DNA from: an uncultured Bacilli bacterium
GTDB taxonomy: Bacteria; Bacillota_I; Bacilli_A; RF39; UBA660
DNA length: 8,959 nucleotides
NCBI GenBank assembly: GCA_934101745.1
Contig: CAKOSD010000031.1
Span: 1 to 8,959, forward strand
Direction: 5' to 3'
Shown: in pieces, positions 1 through 5,947 of the stretch
Numbering within the stretch: position 1 is the first letter of the stretch
How the letters are laid out: every line of letters starts with the position of its first letter
Program-made: the position numbers and the translations under genes
Notes under the pieces: model-generated
What the model saw: the letters and a program-made list of their open reading frames with translations, nothing else
Database searches by the model: none
Told to the model about the DNA's origin: nothing

Positions 1-406
1 TAATGGTACTGCTGCTGATGTTGCTGGTCAATTTACTTTAACTGTAACACCAAATATTGATTCTACATTTGGTAACGATGTTGTATGGAGTTTATATAAA
101 TCTGATTCTGCTATCACTTGTCAAAAACCAGTAACTAGTACTACACCTGGACCTAATGGTAATCAAATTTCTCAAACTACAAGTTGTAGTGATGTATCAA
201 AATTAACTGCATTAATTTCTAATGATACTACAACTGCAAATACTGCTAAAACAACTGCAACTTTAACTGCACCTAACGGTGGTACTGCTAAATATTATTT
301 AGTTGCTGAATACAAAAATAATGCCAGTGCTTCCCAAAATGCTGCTCAAGGTAAATCATTTGGTTTCACTGTAAGTGCTAAACAAGTTGATAATACAACT
401 AAATAG
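1..406 (+). CDS. 3' end of secreted TasA/camelysin-like protein (partial)
   Basis: An open frame with codons beginning at position 2 runs from the window edge to TAG at 404-406, giving 134 C-terminal residues; the start and any signal peptide lie outside. The composition is Thr/Asn/Ser/Ala-rich with alternating hydrophobic residues, typical of an exported beta-sandwich protein. Two cysteines sit in the contexts ITCQKP and TSCSDV and could form a disulfide. The ending (YYLVAEYKN, then QNAAQGKSFGFTVSA) resembles the last strand of the two TasA-like domains encoded downstream (QDQ...K.FS..LE), so I infer a related fold and possibly a SipW-type signal peptide upstream. The C-terminal match is short and its identity is low, so the family call is tentative; the reading frame is secure. 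A terminator follows directly, so this gene ends its own transcript. Confidence 0.75.
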   Translation, partial: NGTAADVAGQFTLTVTPNIDSTFGNDVVWSLYKSDSAITCQKPVTSTTPGPNGNQISQTTSCSDVSKLTALISNDTTTANTAKTTATLTAPNGGTAKYYLVAEYKNNASASQNAAQGKSFGFTVSAKQVDNTTK

Positions 407-418
407 TAGTATTTACTT

Positions 419-451
419 AAGACTTAACGATTAAATGTTAGGTCTTTTTTT
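419..451 (+). terminator. Rho-independent terminator after the first gene
   Basis: GACTTAAC (421-428) pairs with GTTAGGTC (437-444) through eight base pairs including one G-T wobble, with an 8-base loop. The stem is preceded by AA and followed by a run of seven T (445-451). It lies 13 bases after the stop codon. Confidence 0.85.
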
Positions 452-502
452 GATTCTAAATAAAAATTTTTAGAAATGACCTAGATAGAAAAATTCTGTG
501 TT

Positions 503-685
503 ATGGGAAAATATTATTCTAATAGGTATCAAAGTTGGAACTATGGAAGTACATTATTTTTAATTAATTACTTACTTTTATCAATATCATTGGCTTGCGT
601 TACAGCCTTAACTGCTAATATTTTTATAATAATATTAGCAATAATTATAACTATTTTTGCAACTAATATTCTGTTAAATATATAA
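503..685 (+). CDS. possible small hydrophobic membrane protein
   Basis: This 60-codon frame would encode a polar, Tyr-rich N-terminus of about 15 residues (MGKYYSNRYQSWNYG) followed by two hydrophobic stretches, roughly residues 17-37 and 39-58, consistent with a two-pass hairpin membrane protein. I do not recognise a family. In favour: it fills the gap between two terminators (419-451 and 698-736), so the interval looks like its own transcription unit, and the hydrophobic pattern is coherent. Against: no convincing Shine-Dalgarno precedes the ATG, no clear promoter is visible, and AT-rich noise often encodes Ile/Leu-rich peptides. Conservation in relatives would settle it. Confidence 0.4.
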   Translation: MGKYYSNRYQSWNYGSTLFLINYLLLSISLACVTALTANIFIIILAIIITIFATNILLNI

Positions 686-697
686 CCGACCTGAAGG

Positions 698-736
698 AAA
701 ATTACCGGTTTTTTCGCCAAAAAAACGGTAATTTTT
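698..736 (+). terminator. strong, symmetric hairpin terminator
   Basis: AAAATTACCG (698-707) pairs perfectly with CGGTAATTTT (726-735). Inside, after a single G-A mismatch, six T (709-714) pair with six A around a CGCC tetraloop (715-718). A tracts on the left and T tracts on the right would allow termination in both directions. It starts 12 bases after the small ORF stop and insulates the downstream operon promoter. Confidence 0.8.
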
Positions 737-846
737 AAATGAACAGTCTGGACATCTTAAAAGAAATAGTCCATTTATGACTGCATTAATATAAAAAAAT
801 TAACTTTTCAAAAATAAAAATTAGGGAAAATAGACTGATATAGTTC
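737..846. other. intergenic stretch with nothing recognisable
   Basis: This AT-rich segment lies between the strong hairpin and the operon promoter. I see no open frame of useful length, no RNA gene, and no convincing riboswitch or repeat. GAACAGTCT near 740 can pair in part with AGACT...GTTC near 832-846, but with a six-base bulge, so it is not a strong structure. Confidence 0.5.
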
Positions 847-888
847 TTGAATAAAAGTAATAATTTTGCTATTATTATACTCGGTGAT
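847..888 (+). promoter_or_regulatory. promoter and RBS of the TasA-like/SipW operon
   Basis: The -35 box is TTGAAT (847-852). After a 17-base spacer comes an extended -10, TGC-TATTAT (TG at 867-868, hexamer 870-875). This predicts a start of transcription near 882, so the leader would be only about 12 bases. It begins almost at the Shine-Dalgarno GGTGAT (883-888), which ends 5 bases before the ATG at 894 and matches the AGGAGGTGATC consensus. A 7-bp AT-only inverted repeat (858-864 and 871-877) straddles the -10; its significance is unclear. Confidence 0.7.
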
Positions 889-893
889 ATCGT

Positions 894-1442
894 ATGAAGA
901 ATAATAAAGGTGTGGAGAAAAAAATATATACGGGATTAATGGCATTTCTTCTTTTAATTGGAGTAATTGCCTTGACAGCTACTACATCTTACGCTTATTT
1001 CGTAGCAAAATTTACAGTATTAAATCCTGATAATTCTAACAGCAAATTTACATCAGCCAATATTTCAGCAACCTATAGCGATGGTGAGGCTATAAATTTA
1101 AAAAACGCTATACCAGGAATCTCGACTGCCGTTAAAACCATAAAATTTACTAATACCGGAACGGTTCCAATTACATATAAAATAAATTGGAAAACTATAA
1201 CTAATACCGGCATTACTGGCTTAAAATATACTATATCATGTACAGATTCCAAAACAACAGGCACAGGAAGTAACCTAAATATGCCATCTTCACCAACAAC
1301 CTTAATATCCGGAACTCTTGCTGTAAGTGGCTCTAATACTTGTCAATTACAAATACACTATACCGATACTGATCAAGACCAATCAAATGAAATGAGCAAG
1401 ACTTTTAGCGCTTCCCTAGAAGCCGTAGCATCGACTGAATAA
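894..1442 (+). CDS. TasA/camelysin-like secreted protein with SipW-type signal peptide
   Basis: This 182-residue protein has a positively charged N-terminus (KNNKGVEKK), a hydrophobic core at about residues 12-30 and the ending TTSYA-YF. That pattern is typical of signal peptides cut by SipW-type peptidases, with likely cleavage after Ala34. The mature part is a predicted beta-sandwich of about 148 residues containing IPG (73-75), FTNTGTVPITYKINWK (85-100), Cys116 and Cys150 (possible disulfide), and a terminal QDQSNEMSKTFSASLE block (161-176). In TasA, CotN and camelysin, such proteins form extracellular fibres or matrix. Here the matching peptidase is encoded three genes downstream, so I infer an enzyme-substrate pair. 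The start is supported by GGTGAT five bases upstream. It is the first gene of the operon, ten bases before the next start. A role as major fibre subunit is inferred, not shown. Confidence 0.85.
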   Translation: MKNNKGVEKKIYTGLMAFLLLIGVIALTATTSYAYFVAKFTVLNPDNSNSKFTSANISATYSDGEAINLKNAIPGISTAVKTIKFTNTGTVPITYKINWKTITNTGITGLKYTISCTDSKTTGTGSNLNMPSSPTTLISGTLAVSGSNTCQLQIHYTDTDQDQSNEMSKTFSASLEAVASTE

Positions 1443-1452
1443 TGAGGCTAAA

Positions 1453-1701
1453 ATGATAAATCAAAGAGAATCAGAACAAATAAAAGGAAAATTTTTAACT
1501 AAATTACGAGAATATATAAAAAAAGATGAAAAAGAACGCAACTTAGTTTTAGCACTTATGGTTTCCTGTTTTATAGTAGCCCTAATATTTACCATTATAT
1601 CTTCTGTAATGATATATATATCGTTTAAAAAAAGCGTAAAAGCCCCAACCGATAGCGGAAATCGAATTGAAATTGTAGAAGGAGAGAGTACAAATGAATA
1701 A
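1453..1701 (+). CDS. small single-pass membrane protein of the SipW operon
   Basis: An 82-residue protein of no family I recognise. Residues 1-30 are highly charged (many Lys, Glu, Arg) and probably a cytoplasmic amphipathic helix. Residues 31-57 form one hydrophobic segment. FKK follows, then an acidic, polar tail of about 25 residues ending EGESTNE. The charges on both sides of the membrane segment make orientation uncertain, but inside-N is likely. GAGG (1443-1446) lies six bases upstream of the ATG. Its last eight bases overlap the start of the giant repeat gene, so the two are probably translationally coupled and their products made together. By position it could be an accessory factor for export or assembly, comparable in context to TapA of the Bacillus tapA-sipW-tasA operon, but it shows no sequence similarity to TapA that I can see. 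Confidence 0.8.
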   Translation: MINQRESEQIKGKFLTKLREYIKKDEKERNLVLALMVSCFIVALIFTIISSVMIYISFKKSVKAPTDSGNRIEIVEGESTNE

Positions 1702-4390
1702 TAAAGATAAAGATAAAACTACAATAGAGATGCCAAAAATCAAAGATGATATAAGTTCTAAGAAAATAAATAATAATAACATAGAAAAAAAAGATGATAG
1801 AACGATTAAAAAAATTATAATGACCATTATTATTATCATTATTATATTACTTTTAATAATTGGATGTTGTGCTTCTAGAAAACCTAGATTTTGGCTAAAT
1901 ATAGATATTAATAAAGACAATGTTCCTGAGATTAATTTGGATATAAATGGCAATGGTAAGTGTGATGTTAACTGTTCTAAATGGTTTAGTAAGAAACCAT
2001 ATGTTAATGTAACATATAGTAAAACTAACTTAGAGGAAGTATTCTTTAATATTGATACAGATGGCGATGGTAAGCCTGATAAGAATTTAATTAATCAAGA
2101 TACCAATGGCGATGGCATCTGTGATTTAAATTGCGATACGGATAATGATGGCTGGCCAGATATAAACATAGATATTGATGGGGATGGCATAGCTGATATT
2201 AATATTGATACTGATGGTGATGGTAAACCTGATACTAATATTGATACTAATGATAATGCTAAGCCTGATTTAAATTTAGATATTAATAAAGATGGTAAAC
2301 CAGATATAAATGTTGATACCAATGGCGATGGTAAGCCTGATAAAAATCTAATTAATCAAGACACTAACGGTGATGGTATCTGTGATTTAAATTGTGATAC
2401 TGATGGTGATGAATGGCCGGATATAAATATTGATATTGATGGTGATGGTAAACCAGACCTTAACATTGATACGACAGGCAATGGTAAACCAGATATGAAT
2501 TTAGATATCAATAAAGATGGTAAACCCGATGTAAATGTCGACACTACTGGTGATGATAAACCTAATAAAAATTTAATTAATCAAGATACAAATGGCGATG
2601 GTAAATGTGATTTAAACTGTGATACCGATGGTGATGGTTGGCCTGATTTAAATATTGACATTGATGGTGATGGCAAACCCGACTTAAATATTGATACTAA
2701 CGGTGATGGTAAACCTGATACTAATTTAGATATCAATAAAGATGGTAAGCCTGATGTAAATGTTGATACTAACGGTGATGGCAAACCTGACAAAAACTTA
2801 ATGAATCAAGATACTAACGGTGATGGTAAATGTGATTTGAATTGTGATACCGATAATGATGGCTGGCCTGATTTAAATATTGACATTGATGGCGATGGCA
2901 AACCTGATTTAAATATTGATACTAATGGCAATGGCAAACCAGATATGAATTTAGATATCAATAAAGATGGCAAACCAAATGTCAATGTTGATAAAAATAA
3001 AGACGGCAAAGCCGATTGGAATAAAATTAATCAAGACACTAATGGCGATGGTAAATGTGATTTGAACTGCGATACTGATGGCGATGAGTGGCCGGATATA
3101 AATATTGATTTAGATGGTGATGGTAAGCCTGACCTTAACATTGATACTGATAATGACAATATCTGCGATGTTAATTGTGATACCGATAAAGATGGTAAGG
3201 CGGATATCAACATTGATACTAATAACAATGGGCAACCCGATATGAATTTAGATATCAATAAAGACGGCAAAGCCGATATAAATGTTGATAAAGACAAAGA
3301 TGGCAAAGTCGATTGGAATAAAATTAATCAAGATACTAATGGCGATGGAATCTGTGATTTAAACTGTGATATCGATAACGATGAATGGCCAGATCGTAAC
3401 ATTGATATAGATGGTGATGGTAAACCTGATTTAAACATTGATACCGATGGCAACGGCAAACCCGATACCAACTTAGATATCAATAAAGATGGCAAACCAA
3501 ATGTTAATGTCGATACTGATGGTGACGGTAAAGCAGATTGGAATAAAATTAATCAAGACACTAATAGTGACGGTAAATGTGATTTAAACTGTGATACTGA
3601 TAATGATGAATGGCCTGATGTAAATATTGATTTAGATGGCGATGGTAAACCTGATTTAAACATTGATACCAATGGTAACGGTAAACCTGATACTAACTTA
3701 GATATTAATAAAGATGGTAAGCCAAATGTTAATGTCGATACTACTGGTGATGGCAAAGCCGATTGGAATAAAATCAACCAAGATACCAACGGTGATGGTA
3801 AATGCGATTTAAATTGTGATACTAATGGCGATGAGTGGCCGGATACAAATATTGATTTAGATGGTAATGGTAAGGCTGATTTAAATATCGATACTAATGG
3901 CGATGGCAAATGCGATTTAAACTGCGATACCAACAATGACGGCAAATGCGATTATAATTGCGATACCAATGGTGATGGTAAATGTGATACTAAATGTAAT
4001 GAAGTAGAAATAATTTTAGGTCAAAATTTCTTCATTGAAGACATTATCGTTCTAAAAGCCGAAGATGTAGGACCAGGTTGGAGTGGTAAACAAGTATTTA
4101 AAATCAAAAACAATAGTAGTGATACCGTTCGCTATACTCTAAATTGGAAAAATGTTATAAATACCTTTACCGAACAAAATAACTTAGATTATACTTTAAC
4201 CAGAAATGATAAAATAATTGGTTTTTCTAAGGCTCCATATATTGAATCACCATTAATTGAAAATGAAGTAATCGCTCCCAACTCAGAAAATACTTATGTA
4301 ATTAATTATGAATTTAAAGAGACATATCAAGATCAAAATATTGATCAAGGTAAGTTATTTAGTACAAACTTAGAAATAGTAGTTAAATAG
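1694..4390 (+). CDS. giant membrane-anchored Asp-rich calcium-repeat protein with C-terminal TasA-like domain
   Basis: This 898-residue protein has four parts. Residues 1-40 are a charged cytoplasmic segment. Residues 41-57 are a very hydrophobic Ile-rich anchor followed by GCCASRK. Residues 69-94 and 119-769 are 12-residue repeats of the form N-I-D-T-D-G-D-G-K-P-D-L, whose D-x-[DN]-x-D-G-x-x-D core is the calcium loop of thrombospondin type 3, dockerin and EF-hand repeats. Residues 95-118 are a non-repeat insert. Residues 770-898 form a beta domain with PGW (794-796), YTLNWKNVINT (814-824) and QDQNIDQGKLFSTNLE (879-894), aligning with the small TasA-like protein of this operon. All 26 cysteines of the repeat region lie in 13 C-D-x-[NK]-C pairs. 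Lys before the anchor implies N-in, so repeats and terminal domain are outside. The start has GGAG (1681-1684) nine bases upstream and overlaps the previous gene. I infer a calcium-stiffened surface stalk presenting a fibre-type domain; no such named family is known to me. Confidence 0.93.
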   Translation: MNNKDKDKTTIEMPKIKDDISSKKINNNNIEKKDDRTIKKIIMTIIIIIIILLLIIGCCASRKPRFWLNIDINKDNVPEINLDINGNGKCDVNCSKWFSKKPYVNVTYSKTNLEEVFFNIDTDGDGKPDKNLINQDTNGDGICDLNCDTDNDGWPDINIDIDGDGIADINIDTDGDGKPDTNIDTNDNAKPDLNLDINKDGKPDINVDTNGDGKPDKNLINQDTNGDGICDLNCDTDGDEWPDINIDIDGDGKPDLNIDTTGNGKPDMNLDINKDGKPDVNVDTTGDDKPNKNLINQDTNGDGKCDLNCDTDGDGWPDLNIDIDGDGKPDLNIDTNGDGKPDTNLDINKDGKPDVNVDTNGDGKPDKNLMNQDTNGDGKCDLNCDTDNDGWPDLNIDIDGDGKPDLNIDTNGNGKPDMNLDINKDGKPNVNVDKNKDGKADWNKINQDTNGDGKCDLNCDTDGDEWPDINIDLDGDGKPDLNIDTDNDNICDVNCDTDKDGKADINIDTNNNGQPDMNLDINKDGKADINVDKDKDGKVDWNKINQDTNGDGICDLNCDIDNDEWPDRNIDIDGDGKPDLNIDTDGNGKPDTNLDINKDGKPNVNVDTDGDGKADWNKINQDTNSDGKCDLNCDTDNDEWPDVNIDLDGDGKPDLNIDTNGNGKPDTNLDINKDGKPNVNVDTTGDGKADWNKINQDTNGDGKCDLNCDTNGDEWPDTNIDLDGNGKADLNIDTNGDGKCDLNCDTNNDGKCDYNCDTNGDGKCDTKCNEVEIILGQNFFIEDIIVLKAEDVGPGWSGKQVFKIKNNSSDTVRYTLNWKNVINTFTEQNNLDYTLTRNDKIIGFSKAPYIESPLIENEVIAPNSENTYVINYEFKETYQDQNIDQGKLFSTNLEIVVK
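2048..4000 (+). repeat. nested coding repeats: 36-bp units in eight 225-bp super-repeats
   Basis: The basic unit is 12 codons. Super-repeats open with NQDTNGDG at 2093, 2354, 2579, 2804, 3029, 3326, 3551 and 3776. The spacing is 225 bases, except the first (261, one extra unit) and the fifth (297, two extra units). Each regular super-repeat is six 12-codon units plus a 3-codon linker. Each contains one CDLNC pair and one WPD. Junctions are D-K-N-L-[IM] before the first four and D-W-N-K-I before the last four. Copies differ at many synonymous sites (GGT/GGC, AAT/AAC, GAT/GAC), so they are old or selected at the protein level rather than freshly amplified. Confidence 0.95.
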
Positions 4391-4409
4391 ATAGAAAGGA
4401 CAATCTAAA

Positions 4410-5594
4410 ATGAATAGAAAAAATAATGGTAAAAAATCTATTTTCAAAATAATCGCAGACATATTTACTTGGACCATTTTTGCTATCTTAATGTTAGTAG
4501 CGGCCTTTCTAATCTATTATGTAATTGCTAATAACATCTATGCTAGAAAAGGGGAAAGATTTAAACCAATTGTTTCCCTATATACAATTATATCCGGCTC
4601 GATGTTACCAACCATTAAAGTTTATGATGTCGTTGTCAATCTAAGAATAGATGAGCCTAGTCAGTTACATGAAGGTGATGTAATAACCTTTATTTCTCAA
4701 AGTAAAATTAATTATGGCGATACCATAACTCATAGAATTAATAAAATAACTTATGATAATGGCACATATTACTTTACAACCAAGGGTGATAATAACTTAG
4801 TACCCGATGAAACTCCAGTAGAATTTAGTAATATTATTGGAAAAGTAATTCTAAAAGTTCCCCAATTAGGACAAGCTCAGTTCTTCCTACTTAAACAAGG
4901 ACCTAAATTATTTCTAATTTTGATACCTTCTTTTGGCATTTTAATCTATGATTTATTAAAAATGTTAAATTTGTTTGATACTAAAAAGAAAGTTGACAAA
5001 TCATTAGAATCAAAAGAAAATAAATTATCTAAACAAGAAGAAGAAGAATTAAAAGAAAAAATCAGAAAACGTTTAGTAGAAAATGATACTGCCAATAGTT
5101 CTTTAGAAACTAAAGAAGAAGTAATTATTGCTAAAACTTCTGATAAAAAAGAAAATGAAGAAGAAAAAATAGAAAAAACTATTTCAAATAATGAATTAGA
5201 AGATAAAGATAATAATATTACTGAAAAAGAAGACAATAAGGATGAAAATATTAAAGAAACTTCTAAGCAAATAGATTTAAAATCTAAAGAGGATACTTCA
5301 AGTGCTAATTTAGAACTTGAAAAAGATATTAATTCTAAAACAGAAACATCTTTGAAGACAAATAATAATTCTAAAAACAAACAAAATAATTCTAAAACTA
5401 AACAAAGTAATAAAAATAATTCTAGTAGAAATAAGAAGAATTATAATAACCGTAACAACACCAATAATAAAAATAAAAAGAATAATAATAATTCTAAAAA
5501 AAACAATAACCAAACAAAAAAAGAAAAAGATAATACTAATTTAGATATTGATGTTGATAAAGTATTAAAAAAAATAAAAGATAAAAATTATTAA
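4410..5594 (+). CDS. sipW: SipW-type signal peptidase I with long Lys/Asn/Glu-rich tail
   Basis: This 394-residue membrane protease removes signal peptides on the outer face of the membrane. An N-terminal anchor spans about residues 17-40. The catalytic region follows: SGSMLPT carries the nucleophile Ser64, THRI carries His108, and KGDNN carries Asp127. Histidine in place of the usual bacterial general-base lysine places it in the ER/SipW class, which matures TasA-like proteins. A second membrane segment (about 165-185) ends the recognised enzyme near residue 190. Beyond this is a tail of about 200 residues, first Lys/Glu-rich, then Asn/Lys/Ser-rich, ending IDVDKVLKKIKDKNY. SipW proteins normally have no such extension. 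With two membrane segments and an extracellular active site, the tail should be cytoplasmic. AAAGGA (4395-4400) lies nine bases before the ATG, 19 bases after the repeat gene, so it closes the operon. The likely substrate is the TasA-like protein at 894. Confidence 0.9.
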   Translation: MNRKNNGKKSIFKIIADIFTWTIFAILMLVAAFLIYYVIANNIYARKGERFKPIVSLYTIISGSMLPTIKVYDVVVNLRIDEPSQLHEGDVITFISQSKINYGDTITHRINKITYDNGTYYFTTKGDNNLVPDETPVEFSNIIGKVILKVPQLGQAQFFLLKQGPKLFLILIPSFGILIYDLLKMLNLFDTKKKVDKSLESKENKLSKQEEEELKEKIRKRLVENDTANSSLETKEEVIIAKTSDKKENEEEKIEKTISNNELEDKDNNITEKEDNKDENIKETSKQIDLKSKEDTSSANLELEKDINSKTETSLKTNNNSKNKQNNSKTKQSNKNNSSRNKKNYNNRNNTNNKNKKNNNNSKKNNNQTKKEKDNTNLDIDVDKVLKKIKDKNY

Positions 5595-5598
5595 AATA

Positions 5599-5632
5599 AA
5601 ACCTACAGTATGCCATCATATTGTAGGTTTTT
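5599..5632 (+). terminator. Rho-independent terminator of the four-gene operon
   Basis: AAACCTACAGTATG (5599-5612) pairs with CATATTGTAGGTTT (5617-5630) over 14 base pairs with one G-T wobble and a CCAT loop, followed by more T. It starts four bases after the sipW stop. Confidence 0.9.
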
Positions 5633-5679
5633 AAAATCTAAATGTCTCAATTTTTTAAATAATTCATATATTAGTAGCA

Positions 5680-5685
5680 GGTGAT
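5680..5685 (+). promoter_or_regulatory. RBS that fixes the spoVIF start
   Basis: GGTGAT (5680-5685) matches the AGGAGGTGATC ribosome-binding consensus and ends four bases before ATG 5690. The frame could begin at GTG 5681, but that codon lies inside the Shine-Dalgarno itself, so ATG 5690 is preferred. TATATT at 5667-5672 is a possible -10, without a good -35. Confidence 0.7.
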
Positions 5686-5689
5686 ATAT

Positions 5690-5932
5690 ATGAATTTTAA
5701 TGATGAATTTTTTAATAAAGTTGAAAAGAAAACTAAAGTGAATAAAAAAACAATATTAGACTTAGCAGAAAAACTTAATAATGGTAATATGAAAAATGAA
5801 AATACTATAAGAGAAGTTATTAATACTCTTTCAAAAATGACTGGTAAAAATATTAGTAAGGAAAAAGAAGATAAGATTATTGAAACTGTTCTAAAGGATA
5901 GAGTGCCAAAAAGTATCGATAAAATGTTTTAA
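5690..5932 (+). CDS. spoVIF: stage VI sporulation protein F-like small protein
   Basis: This 80-residue, charged, probably all-helical protein has no signal peptide. Its pattern fits the SpoVIF (YjcC) family: an N-terminal FFNKVEKKTKVNKKTI, LAEKLN, NENTIREVI, then KEKEDKIIE and a closing VPKSIDKMF. The family length is similar (about 80-90 residues). In Bacillus, SpoVIF acts late in sporulation in the mother cell and is needed for full spore coat assembly and resistance. I recognise it from memory of the family, without a search. If right, the organism probably forms spores or descends from spore formers. It lies between two separate units: a strong terminator upstream, and the regulator's own -10 beginning 16 bases after its stop. 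Confidence 0.75.
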   Translation: MNFNDEFFNKVEKKTKVNKKTILDLAEKLNNGNMKNENTIREVINTLSKMTGKNISKEKEDKIIETVLKDRVPKSIDKMF

Positions 5933-5947
5933 TTACTATACTACTTG

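Noticed and set aside
858..877. TAATAAT/ATTATTA inverted repeat over the operon -10 as an operator
   Set aside because: It is only seven AT-only base pairs in a very AT-rich region and is partly the -10 itself; not distinguishable from chance.
1820..1860. ATT-rich simple repeat in the membrane anchor as a phase-variation switch
   Set aside because: The units are in-frame triplets encoding Ile, so changes would alter anchor length but not switch the frame.
1850..1875. Lipobox (IIGC) at residues 55-58 of the repeat protein
   Set aside because: The four residues fit loosely, but about 40 charged residues precede the hydrophobic segment, far longer than lipoprotein signals. A plain membrane anchor is simpler, though lipidation is not excluded.
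1073..1953. Minus-strand frames at 1073-1264 and 1582-1953
   Set aside because: They lie opposite well-supported plus-strand genes, without start signals, and would break the clear operon structure.
2095..3945. Series of minus-strand open frames with Ser/Pro/Leu repeats opposite the repeat gene
   Set aside because: They are antisense images of the Asp/Asn/Gly repeats, have no ribosome sites or promoters, and follow the repeat period of the plus-strand gene.
2048..4000. CRISPR array or tandem non-coding repeat
   Set aside because: The repeats are codon-phased, vary at synonymous positions and have no unique spacers.
4946..5513. Minus-strand Ser/Phe/Ile-rich frames opposite the signal peptidase tail
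   Set aside because: They are the antisense of a Lys/Glu/Asn-rich coding region; composition alone explains the lack of stops.
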